Below the pieces are notes generated by a model. The model made no database searches and was not told the DNA's origin. It worked only from the letters and a program-made list of their open reading frames with translations. 61,631 nt of DNA, taken from NCBI GenBank assembly GCA_021739625.1, contig JAIPBJ010000011.1:1-61631 (forward strand), in the 5' to 3' direction. The translations under genes and the position numbers were made by a program. Source of the stretch: Flavobacteriales bacterium. GTDB taxonomy: Bacteria > Bacteroidota > Bacteroidia > UBA10329. Position 1 is the stretch's first letter, and the number at the start of each line of letters is the position of its first letter. This document shows positions 35,670-42,983 of the stretch, piece by piece.

Positions 35670-35696
35670 ATGAGTTTTTAACCAAAATCAACACAG

Positions 35697-36506
35697 ATGA
35701 AAAAATCTCTACTTACATTTTCAATTGTCGGCCTACTCGTTCCAGCGTCTCAGGCGCAGACCCCGCTCACTACCGCAGTGGATTTTACCGTGACCACCAT
35801 GGACGGTGATCAGGTGAACCTTTTCAACATCCTGGACGGTGGCAGCTATGCGGTCATTGATTTCATGGCCTACTGGTGTGGCCCATGCCTTCAAACTGCC
35901 CCTGAGTTTTCGCAGAGTTATACGACCTATGGTTGCAATACAGGGGACGTGTTCTTCATTTCCATCGAGGCCGATGGTACGGACGAACAGACGCTGGCAT
36001 TTGAACAGGATGCTGGTACCGTGGGCGGTGCTCCGATCGTGAGCGGTCTTGGTGGTGGAGGCGAAGCCCCACATACCGCTTATGGCATTTCGGCATTGCC
36101 CACCATGATACTGGTCGCACCTAACCGTCAGATCGTCAATCAGGACATCTGGCCCTTCTCCGCGTCCATTATGGCTAACCTGCTCACAGCAGAAGGGCTG
36201 ACAGCAAAGAGCTGCAACGTGGGCATCAATGATGTTGAGAGCGCAGGTACCGCTGTTGTGGCATTTCCGAATCCTTCAGCGGACAGGGTGAGCTTCCGTT
36301 TCGATCTCAATGGTTCGGGTCAGGCGACCATCGAGGTCTATGACATCATGGGTCAGCGTGTAAGTGTGGTGACCACAGACGGCCTTCTGGCAGGTGTCAA
36401 CACCATCGAGCTGCCTGTCGATGTTCTGGCAAAAGGCCACTACTCTGCACGCATCAGTGCTGCCAACGGTTTCGTTGGCCAGACGCGTTTCAGTGTGATG
36501 CGTTGA
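35697..36506 (+). CDS. Secreted thioredoxin-fold protein with T9SS type A sorting domain
   Basis: A 269-residue exported protein. After the signal peptide (MKKSLLTFSIVGLLVPASQA) comes a TlpA/thioredoxin-like domain (residues 22-170) with DFMAYWCGPCLQTAPEF, an intact CxxC redox pair, and the cis-Pro region ISALPTMILVAPN. Residues 185-269 are a type A sorting domain (AFPNPSADRVSF, VYDIMGQRV, KGHYSARI). The combination means a redox-active protein placed outside the outer membrane by T9SS, where disulfide handling of other surface proteins is a reasonable but unproven role. It is followed by a strong terminator and is monocistronic. Confidence 0.88.
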   Translation: MKKSLLTFSIVGLLVPASQAQTPLTTAVDFTVTTMDGDQVNLFNILDGGSYAVIDFMAYWCGPCLQTAPEFSQSYTTYGCNTGDVFFISIEADGTDEQTLAFEQDAGTVGGAPIVSGLGGGGEAPHTAYGISALPTMILVAPNRQIVNQDIWPFSASIMANLLTAEGLTAKSCNVGINDVESAGTAVVAFPNPSADRVSFRFDLNGSGQATIEVYDIMGQRVSVVTTDGLLAGVNTIELPVDVLAKGHYSARISAANGFVGQTRFSVMR

Positions 36507-36527
36507 TCCCTTTCGGATCAATAGTAA

Positions 36528-36568
36528 AGAAGCCGTCCCGGGGACTCTACGGGACGGCTTCTCTTTTT
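36528..36568 (+). terminator. Rho-independent terminator
   Basis: A 12-bp stem GAAGCCGTCCCG / CGGGACGGCTTC is followed by TCTTTTT. It lies between two convergent genes and can serve both. Confidence 0.85.
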
Positions 36569-36585
36569 ACATTGGATGCCGAAGG

Positions 36586-37854
36586 TCACTTGCGTGATGT
36601 GGGCAGCCAGACCACGAAGGTGCTGCCATTGTCCCCGCTTTCGACAACTATGGTTCCGCCATGGGCCTTGACCAGCGATTTGACATAGAACAGCCCGAGT
36701 CCGAATCCTTTCACGTTGTGAACATTGCCGGTGGGCACGCGGTAGAATTTTCCGAAAATCTCCCGTTGCAACTTAGTTGGGATACCGATGCCATTGTCGC
36801 TCACCCTGATGGCAATGCCCTGTCTGATATTTCCGGTTGAGATGACGATGCGTGGCTCGTGTTTGCAGTATTTGATGGCATTGTCGAGCAGGTTTCGGAT
36901 GATGTTCGAGAAATGCAATTCGTCCACACTGCTGATGGGGTCTGTTGCATTGAGTTCGAGTCCGATCGATCCCTTTCTTTCATCCAACAGGATCTGAACG
37001 CTGGCCGTAGCCTTTCGAATGAGTTGGTGCAGGTCGGCATCTACCAGATTCAGGTCGATCTCGCTCCGGTCGAACTGTGCCATTTGAAGCACTTTCTCCA
37101 CTTGAAGTCGCAACCTGTCGCTCTCATCATGGATCATGCGGTAGTATCGTTGGCGTTTGGCGGCATCGGCCTCCACTGCTCCGGACATGAGCAGGTCGCT
37201 CGAAGCTGAAATGGTGGAGATGGGAGTCTTGAACTCGTGGGTCATGTTGTTGATGAAGTCGCTCTTGATCTCAGAGAGCCGCTTCTGTTTTACGATGACG
37301 GCCAATGTGTAGGCAAAGAAGGCGAACACCATCAGCAGTATGCCGGAGCTCAGCAACCATAGGCCCATTTGCCCGGACAGATAGTTCTGCTTGTCTGGAA
37401 AGTACACTCCGAAATAGTGACTGTCCGAGTCCGATCTGGGAATTTCCACCTCCGTTGGGCGCTCGTATTCCTGGCCCGACAGTGCCACGAATCCATCGAA
37501 CACGAGACTGTCGGTGAAGCAGTCATATATGTTGTATTCGAAATCGGTGAGGATGTTCCTTGTGCGGAACTCGTTCTCCAGCAGGCTTTCGAGCAGGTAG
37601 GGGTGCAGGGTGTCACTGGTGGCCACCACGAAGTAATTGCGCGATAGCTTGCGCACCGGGGCCACTTCCGAACTGTCCTTGTTGATGTCTTTGATCTGAA
37701 GGCCCACTTCGCGCAAGGCAGCGGTCACGTTGTCGTCAAACTCCCGCTCGCGCAGCTCAAACGCCTTGTCCATCCAAAACAACTGCGTAAGCACCAGTCC
37801 AGCTATGGAAATGGTGGCAAGCAGAATGATGGTGCGGATGGTACGTCTAGTCAT
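36586..37854 (-). CDS. Membrane sensor histidine kinase, RprX-like
   Basis: A 422-residue kinase. The start at 37854 gives an N-terminal membrane helix (TIRTIILLATISIAGLVLTQLFW); the longer frame upstream overlaps the divergent gene and is rejected. A periplasmic domain of about 150 residues is followed by a second helix (LWLLSSGILLMVFAFFAYTLAVIV). The HisKA box is FINNMTHEFKTPIS (His near 205) and the ATPase has N, G1 and G2 boxes (NLLDNAIKY, VSDNGIGIP, GFGLGLFYVKSLV). The layout is that of Bacteroides RprX, but no response regulator gene lies beside it, so its partner is elsewhere. Confidence 0.9.
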   Translation of the reverse strand: MTRRTIRTIILLATISIAGLVLTQLFWMDKAFELREREFDDNVTAALREVGLQIKDINKDSSEVAPVRKLSRNYFVVATSDTLHPYLLESLLENEFRTRNILTDFEYNIYDCFTDSLVFDGFVALSGQEYERPTEVEIPRSDSDSHYFGVYFPDKQNYLSGQMGLWLLSSGILLMVFAFFAYTLAVIVKQKRLSEIKSDFINNMTHEFKTPISTISASSDLLMSGAVEADAAKRQRYYRMIHDESDRLRLQVEKVLQMAQFDRSEIDLNLVDADLHQLIRKATASVQILLDERKGSIGLELNATDPISSVDELHFSNIIRNLLDNAIKYCKHEPRIVISTGNIRQGIAIRVSDNGIGIPTKLQREIFGKFYRVPTGNVHNVKGFGLGLFYVKSLVKAHGGTIVVESGDNGSTFVVWLPTSRK

Positions 37855-37990
37855 TTCATGCGAAGGTATCGCAAACATGCGTGCCGTTGAAGCAGGCCTC
37901 CCCTTGTCAGGCGCACCCCCTCGATAGATTTTTCGCACCTGAACAGCGTGGATTTTCTGAACACATTTGCCGTTCGCAGGTTTACATCCC

Positions 37991-38896
37991 ATGCCGACCA
38001 TCCTCATCACAGGCGGTTCCGGACTCATCGGAAGCACACTCATTCCCCTGTTGCGCGATGCGGGCCATCAGGTGCGCATCATCGGGCGAACTGATGGGAG
38101 AAATGCGGATGTACCGGGCTTTAAATGGGACATTCAGAAAATGACCATGGACGGGACCGCCCTCGAAGGCGTCACCCACATTATCCACCTCGCTGGGGCC
38201 GGCATTGCAGATGGCCGTTGGACTGCCGCACGAAAAGAAGAGATAGTCACCAGTCGCATGATGCCCATGAAGCTGTTGGCCGACACGCTGTCTAAGCGTG
38301 GGCAGAAACTGGATGCATTCATCACCGCATCTGGCATCGGCTATTATGGGGCGGAAACCTCTGCACATATCTTCAAGGAAGATGATGCCCCTGCCGATGA
38401 TTTCCTCGGAAAGACCTGCCGACTTTGGGAGGAAGCCGTGCAGTTGTTCGATGGAATTGCGGCAAGAGAAGTGCGTGTCCGCACTGGAATTGTGCTCGAT
38501 AGCAAAGGCGGGGCGCTGCCCAAACTCATGGCACCCGCCAAGCTGGGACTGGCAGCGAACCTTGGCAGCGGCAAGCAATGGACGCCTTGGATTCACATCG
38601 AGGACATCTGCCGCATCTATCTGCAAGCAGTGGAGGATACAGATTTCAAAGGGGCCTACAATGCCGTGGCCCCTGAGCACGCCACTCAGAAACAATTGCT
38701 TTCGGCAATCAGCGCGGCCATCGGTAAACCTTTCTTCCTTCCCGGTGTTCCATCAGTGGCCCTCAAGTTGGTGATGGGCGATATGTCTCAGATGCTGACA
38801 GAGGGAAGCAGGGTGTCTTGCAAGAAGTTGGAGGAGACTGGTTTTGAGTTCCAACATCCGGTTCTGAAATTGGTCTTGGAGGACTTGTTGGCATGA
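37991..38896 (+). CDS. TIGR01777-family NAD-dependent epimerase-like protein
   Basis: Extended short-chain-dehydrogenase-fold protein of 301 residues. The nucleotide-binding loop is ITGGSGLIGSTLIP at the N-terminus; GIGYYG (near residue 118) carries the YxxxK-like region in degenerate form, and NAVAPEHATQKQL is typical of the TIGR01777 group (often mislabelled SulA-like). The start at 37991 is 22 bases after CACATTTG, one mismatch from the -7 box. In several phyla this domain is fused to an SRPBCC domain; here the SRPBCC gene is the next one downstream, supporting a joint role. Substrate unknown. Confidence 0.9.
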   Translation: MPTILITGGSGLIGSTLIPLLRDAGHQVRIIGRTDGRNADVPGFKWDIQKMTMDGTALEGVTHIIHLAGAGIADGRWTAARKEEIVTSRMMPMKLLADTLSKRGQKLDAFITASGIGYYGAETSAHIFKEDDAPADDFLGKTCRLWEEAVQLFDGIAAREVRVRTGIVLDSKGGALPKLMAPAKLGLAANLGSGKQWTPWIHIEDICRIYLQAVEDTDFKGAYNAVAPEHATQKQLLSAISAAIGKPFFLPGVPSVALKLVMGDMSQMLTEGSRVSCKKLEETGFEFQHPVLKLVLEDLLA

Positions 38897-39001
38897 AGAA
38901 AATTGAAAATGGAAGATTGAGAACAGTATGCAACTGCGATGGTCTCAAGTGACAGTCGCCACGATTTTCCATTTTCGTACTCCTATTTTTCCAATACAAA
39001 A

Positions 39002-39487
39002 ATGCTTTTGACAAGAATAGAATGCCGCCAGTTCATCCCCATCGGCCTTGACGAGGCTTGGGAGTTCTTCTCGAATCCGAGAAACCTGAAAAGGATCACT
39101 CCAGAGGAAATGAAGTTCAACATCCTGAGCGGTGGCGATGGGCCGATGTATCAAGGGATGGTGATTCAGTACACCGTCACTCCGCTGCTCGGAATCCAAA
39201 TGCCGTGGGTAACGGAGATCACACATGTGGACTATCGCAAGTATTTTGTGGATGAACAGCGTTTCGGCCCTTACAGCCTTTGGCATCATCTGCACAGGTT
39301 TGAGGAAGTGACCGGTGGTGTGGTGATGACCGACATACTTCACTATCGCATACCCCTCGGACCTGTTGGTAAATTGCTGGGCATTCTGTTCATCAATAAG
39401 AAGGTGAACAGCATCTTTGACTACCGGATCAAGGTGCTTGATGAGATTTTTCCGAAGGAGAACAAGACCGTCATGAACGCAGCCTGA
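39002..39487 (+). CDS. SRPBCC-family (START-like fold) protein
   Basis: A 161-residue helix-grip protein. It begins CRQFIPIGLDEAWEFFSNPRNL, the usual opening of ligand-binding SRPBCC proteins, and has GPYSLWHHLHRF and TDILHYRIPLGPVGKL typical of the subgroup that partners TIGR01777 epimerases. No signal peptide. It lies 105 bp after the TIGR01777 gene and 89 bp before the B12-binding regulator gene, all in one direction. The ligand is unknown; context suggests a hydrophobic pigment or lipid. Confidence 0.85.
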   Translation: MLLTRIECRQFIPIGLDEAWEFFSNPRNLKRITPEEMKFNILSGGDGPMYQGMVIQYTVTPLLGIQMPWVTEITHVDYRKYFVDEQRFGPYSLWHHLHRFEEVTGGVVMTDILHYRIPLGPVGKLLGILFINKKVNSIFDYRIKVLDEIFPKENKTVMNAA

Positions 39488-39576
39488 ATCGACAATTCGG
39501 GCAGTCGCACATCCGTAATTTGACACATTCGCCCCGCAGCTGCGGGGGTTCGTAGTTCGTATCAGCAGTCAAGGTC

Positions 39577-40470
39577 ATGGGACACTACAGCATCAAAGAC
39601 CTCGAAAAACTTTCGGGCATCAAGGCGCACACCATCCGCATCTGGGAGAAGCGCTACGGGCTGATCGTTCCTGACCGTACCGACACCAATATCCGGACAT
39701 ACTCTGATGATGAGCTGAAGAAACTGCTCAACGTTTCTATTCTGAACAGTCACGGCATCAAGATCTCCAAAATTGCCAACCTGCGGCCCGAGGATATGAA
39801 CCTGGAGCTGAACAGGATTCTGGACACCGACACCAAGTATGAGTCTCATATCGACAGTCTGGTGGTGGCCATGGTGGACCTGGACCGCAGAAGGTTCGAG
39901 AAGATCCTGGCCGACTGCAACCTGAGAATGGGCTTCGAGGATACGTGCATCCGCATTCTATATCCGTTCCTGCAGAAGGTGGGGCTCATGTGGCAGACCA
40001 ATGCCATCAATCCTGCGCAGGAACATTTTATCAGCAACCTCATCCGTCAAAAGCTTTTTGTAGCCATTGATGAACTCTATGACCCCGATCCGGACAACAG
40101 GCCCAAGGTGGTGATGGCCTTGCCCGAAGGCGAGATGCACGAGCTGGGACTGCTGTTCTACCGTTATCTCATGGAGCGCAGGGGTTTCAATACCATCTAT
40201 CTTGGACAGAGCGTGCCATTCGAGGACCTCGTACAGACCGTTCAGGCACACCGTGCAGATTATATGGTCACAGCCTTTGTGGCATGTGTGGGCACAGAGA
40301 GCATCTCTGACTATGTTGAAAGTATTGCCTCGCGTCTGCCTACCGTGCATGTCATTGCCACAGGCGGACAGGTAGGGCAGATGGCCTCTGATGATGTGGA
40401 CAGGGTGGACTATTGTTCTTCGGTGTCTGCGTTCATAAGCCTCATTGAGGGGTTGAGAGACCGGTCCTGA
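39577..40470 (+). CDS. MerR-family regulator with B12-binding domain (CarH/LitR-like)
   Basis: A 297-residue DNA-binding protein. Residues 1-70 form the MerR helix-turn-helix (YSIKDLEKLSGIKAHTIRIWEKRYGLI). Residues 85-180 are the four-helix cobalamin cap with MWQTNAINPAQEHFIS, matching the Trp/Glu-His region of CarH. Residues 185-297 are the Rossmann B12-binding domain, where GEMHELG corresponds to the DxHxxG signature (Asp replaced by Glu, cobalt-ligand His kept). CarH and LitR repress in the dark and release DNA when adenosylcobalamin is photolysed, so a green/blue light response is likely. A sigma factor and isoprenoid and pterin genes follow. Confidence 0.9.
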   Translation: MGHYSIKDLEKLSGIKAHTIRIWEKRYGLIVPDRTDTNIRTYSDDELKKLLNVSILNSHGIKISKIANLRPEDMNLELNRILDTDTKYESHIDSLVVAMVDLDRRRFEKILADCNLRMGFEDTCIRILYPFLQKVGLMWQTNAINPAQEHFISNLIRQKLFVAIDELYDPDPDNRPKVVMALPEGEMHELGLLFYRYLMERRGFNTIYLGQSVPFEDLVQTVQAHRADYMVTAFVACVGTESISDYVESIASRLPTVHVIATGGQVGQMASDDVDRVDYCSSVSAFISLIEGLRDRS

Positions 40471-40488
40471 CCGCTTTCTTCTACCTGT

Positions 40489-40524
40489 AAAGTCCCGTTC
40501 GGCCTGGCTGTTCGGGACTTTCTG
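40489..40524 (+). terminator. Terminator-like hairpin after the B12-binding regulator
   Basis: AAAGTCCCG and CGGGACTTT pair around TTCGGCCTGGCTGTT, followed by TCTGC rather than a long T-run. It is a moderate terminator. Confidence 0.6.
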
Positions 40525-40660
40525 CATCTGTTTCTCAGCCATAGTGGAAGTCCGCTGGTCGGTGGACGGACAGGCCGCACTTGCACGGACCGGAATAGTT
40601 CAATAAAGAGGATTGCACGGTGAACAAGGACCTCTCATTTCGTTGAATCGAAGGATTAAT

Positions 40661-40688
40661 GTTTAATAGAGAGAATTATGTAATAAAC
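40661..40688. promoter_or_regulatory. Inverted repeat upstream of the sigma factor gene
   Basis: GTTTAAT (40661-40667) and AATAAAC (40682-40688) face each other across 14 bases with one mismatch, in an AT-rich stretch 29 bp upstream of the -7 box of the sigma factor gene. It is a candidate site for the neighbouring MerR/B12 regulator. Confidence 0.3.
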
Positions 40689-40716
40689 AAAAAGATCAGT
40701 CAATAAAAATAGTCTT

Positions 40717-40724
40717 TACATTTG
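40717..40724 (+). promoter_or_regulatory. -7 promoter element of the sigma factor gene
   Basis: TACATTTG, a perfect TAnnTTTG match, 33 bases before the start codon at 40758. Confidence 0.55.
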
Positions 40725-40757
40725 TTCCATCAATTAAACAAAAGACTAAACAAAAAC

Positions 40758-41264
40758 ATGTCTGCACTTACCTTCAACGACCGACTGATCAAAATGAGCG
40801 ATGTGCTTGAATACTTCGCCCTAAGTCTGACCAAGGACAAGGAGCAAGCGCAGGATCTCCTGCAGGAGACCCTGCTCAAAGCGCTCACCTACAAGGACAA
40901 GTTCGCACCCGACACCAACCTCAAGGCTTGGCTTCACACCATCATGAAGAACACCTTCATCAACGACTATCGCAAGAACATGCGCGCCCGTGTAGTGGTC
41001 ACCACCAAGGACAACATCGAGGTGCTGGACTTTGTGCCGGCCACCACATTTGCCGCTCCGGACAGCTCCATCAGCCACAAGGAAATACTGCAATTCGTCA
41101 ACAAGTTGAGCGATGCCTATCGCGTGCCGTTCGTGATGCATTTCAGTGGCTACAAGTACAAGGAGATTGCTGAACAGCTCAACATTCCGATCGGGACTGT
41201 CAAAAGCCGCATCTATCTTGCTAAGCAGACATTGATGCCGAATTTGAGGGGAATCAGGGAGTGA
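40758..41264 (+). CDS. ECF-type RNA polymerase sigma factor
   Basis: Sigma-70 family protein of 168 residues with region 2 (FALSLTKDKEQAQDLLQETLLKAL, NLKAWLHTIMKNTFINDYRK) and region 4 (SDAYRVPFVMHFSGYKYKEIAEQLNIPIGTVKSRIYLAK). No anti-sigma gene follows. The position directly after a CarH/LitR-like regulator mirrors the LitR-LitS pairing of light-induced systems in which the B12 regulator controls an ECF factor that in turn activates photoprotection genes. The start at 40758 follows the family N-terminus; the frame opens a few codons earlier only through a TTG. Confidence 0.9.
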   Translation: MSALTFNDRLIKMSDVLEYFALSLTKDKEQAQDLLQETLLKALTYKDKFAPDTNLKAWLHTIMKNTFINDYRKNMRARVVVTTKDNIEVLDFVPATTFAAPDSSISHKEILQFVNKLSDAYRVPFVMHFSGYKYKEIAEQLNIPIGTVKSRIYLAKQTLMPNLRGIRE

Positions 41265-41325
41265 CGCATGGCTTGCGTACTTCCAGTCCGTAAATTCGTG
41301 ACTGTTCAAAGTCTGAATCAGATCA

Positions 41326-41868
41326 ATGGAAGAGCAGGTCGTTCTGGTGGATGGAGAGGACAATGTCCTCGGCACGATGGGCAAGATGCAGGCGCACCGC
41401 GAAGGCGTGCTTCACAGGGCGGTCTCGGTTTTCATAATGAATGGAAATGGAGAGATGCTTTTGCAGAAACGTGCGCTGTCCAAGTATCACAGTCCGGGCC
41501 TTTGGACCAACACCTGCTGCACGCATCCGCGACCAGATGAGGGCTATGCCGATTGCGCAGAACGCAGACTGAAAGAGGAGATGGGCTTCAGCTGCACACT
41601 TGTCCCTGCCTTTGCGTTCATCTATGAAGGAGATGTGGAGAATGGTCTCATGGAACATGAACTTGACCATGTTTTCTTGGGATGGTATGATGGTCCTGTC
41701 AATCCCGACCCTATCGAAGTGGAAGATCGTACCTTTGCACCGTTGGATGAAATCTCGGCACGTCTGAAAGACAGCCCACAGGAGTTCACCATCTGGTTCC
41801 GTGCTATCTTCGAAAGGGTCAGCGGGCACCTGTCAGGAATGGAATCCCACAAAAAGGGAGGAGTATAA
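41326..41868 (+). CDS. idi: Isopentenyl-diphosphate delta-isomerase (type I)
   Basis: Nudix-fold isomerase interconverting IPP and DMAPP, 180 residues. Active-site motifs are present: WTNTCCTHPRP with the catalytic Cys, and EHELDHVFLG with the Glu. REGVLHRAVSVFI and ERRLKEEMGF (Nudix-box remnant) also fit. The stop codon overlaps the next start (TAATG), so it is translationally coupled to the pterin gene. In many Bacteroidota idi follows carotenoid genes beside the same MerR-sigma pair; here no crt gene intervenes. Confidence 0.95.
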   Translation: MEEQVVLVDGEDNVLGTMGKMQAHREGVLHRAVSVFIMNGNGEMLLQKRALSKYHSPGLWTNTCCTHPRPDEGYADCAERRLKEEMGFSCTLVPAFAFIYEGDVENGLMEHELDHVFLGWYDGPVNPDPIEVEDRTFAPLDEISARLKDSPQEFTIWFRAIFERVSGHLSGMESHKKGGV

Positions 41869-42278
41869 TGAAGGTCACAGTCCACCGAAAGGCCCACTTC
41901 AATGCGGCACACCGTCTTCACAATCCAAGCTGGTCGGCAGCGCAGAACACTGAGGTGTTCGGCAAATGCAACAACCCGAACTATCACGGCCACAACTATG
42001 GTGTGACGGTCAGCGTGCGCGGTGAGATCGACCCCGGGACCGGCTATGTCATCGACATGAAGGTGCTGAAACAATTGATACGCACCCATGTTGAGGAACC
42101 GTTCGATCACCGCAACCTCAACCTCGACACTGAGGAATTCAAGAATGTAAACCCCACGGCCGAGAACATCGCGGTGGTCATCTGGCACAAGCTGCGACCC
42201 CATTTGAACGATGCCTTGGAACTTAAAATCACCCTACATGAAACTGAACGGAACTCCGTTGAATTTGACGGACATTGA
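41868..42278 (+). CDS. 6-pyruvoyl-tetrahydropterin synthase family (QueD-like)
   Basis: A 136-residue T-fold enzyme acting on 7,8-dihydroneopterin triphosphate. Zinc-binding His residues are in FNAAHRLH and NYHGHNYG; the catalytic Cys is in GKCNNPNYHGH; DHRNLNLD and the C-terminal HETERNSVEF complete the family signature. It may give 6-carboxytetrahydropterin (queuosine) or 6-pyruvoyl-tetrahydropterin (biopterin-type cofactors); sequence alone does not separate these. It overlaps idi by one base and folE by 41 bases, so all three are coupled. FolE makes its substrate. Confidence 0.92.
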   Translation: MKVTVHRKAHFNAAHRLHNPSWSAAQNTEVFGKCNNPNYHGHNYGVTVSVRGEIDPGTGYVIDMKVLKQLIRTHVEEPFDHRNLNLDTEEFKNVNPTAENIAVVIWHKLRPHLNDALELKITLHETERNSVEFDGH

Positions 42279-42933
42279 AGTAGAGCGCATTGAGGAGATC
42301 GGAGACAGCCATGCCTCCGCAAATCTGAACACTCCGATGCGTGCAGATGCCCACCTGCTTTCCGATACCGAGAAGATGGAACGCATAGCGGAGCATTTCA
42401 AAGAGATCATGCATACACTGGGCCTCGACCTGACGGACGACAGCCTGAAGGGCACCCCGCAGCGCGTGGCCAAGATGTATGTGAAGGAGGTGTTCAATGG
42501 CCTCAACCCTAAGAACCGTCCGACCGTGAAGCTGTTCGACAACAAGTATGGCTACAAGGAGATGCTTGTCGAGCGCGACATCACCGTCCATAGTTTCTGC
42601 GAGCACCATTTCGTGCCCATTATCGGCAAGGCACACATCGCCTATCTGAACAACGGCAAAGTGGTGGGGCTGTCCAAGCTCAATCGCATCGTGGACCATT
42701 ATGCCCGCAGGCCGCAGGTGCAGGAACGCCTTACTGTGCAGATCGCCAACGACCTGAAGGAAATGTTGCATACCGAGGATATTGCGGTGCTTGTGGACGC
42801 GCGTCACATGTGTGTTTCGCTGAGAGGCATTGAGGACGTGGCCAGCAGCACCCTCACCGCCAGCTACCACGGTGCTTTCCTGAACCGTGAGACCAAGGAG
42901 GAATTCCTGCACTACGTGTATGGAAAGAAATAG
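42238..42933 (+). CDS. folE: GTP cyclohydrolase I
   Basis: Makes 7,8-dihydroneopterin triphosphate from GTP. The 231-residue product has the zinc/active-site motif SFCEHHFVPIIGKAHIAY, LSKLNRIVDHYARRPQVQERLT and DARHMCVSLRGI. The chosen start lies inside the preceding gene (41-base overlap); a later ATG at 42337 would drop a non-conserved leader and remains possible. Being last in the light-associated set, it could supply pterin for photolyase or cryptochrome antenna cofactor, as folE is light-induced in some LitR systems; that link is inference. Confidence 0.95.
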   Translation: MKLNGTPLNLTDIEVERIEEIGDSHASANLNTPMRADAHLLSDTEKMERIAEHFKEIMHTLGLDLTDDSLKGTPQRVAKMYVKEVFNGLNPKNRPTVKLFDNKYGYKEMLVERDITVHSFCEHHFVPIIGKAHIAYLNNGKVVGLSKLNRIVDHYARRPQVQERLTVQIANDLKEMLHTEDIAVLVDARHMCVSLRGIEDVASSTLTASYHGAFLNRETKEEFLHYVYGKK

Positions 42934-42983
42934 GCGCTTTCGCTTAGTTGAATGTGTTGTCGGGAAGTCGCTAATTTGCGGCC

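Noticed and set aside
40722-40757. Longer N-terminus of the sigma factor from TTG
   Set aside because: It would start inside the -7 box TACATTTG, and the family start at 40758 fits better.
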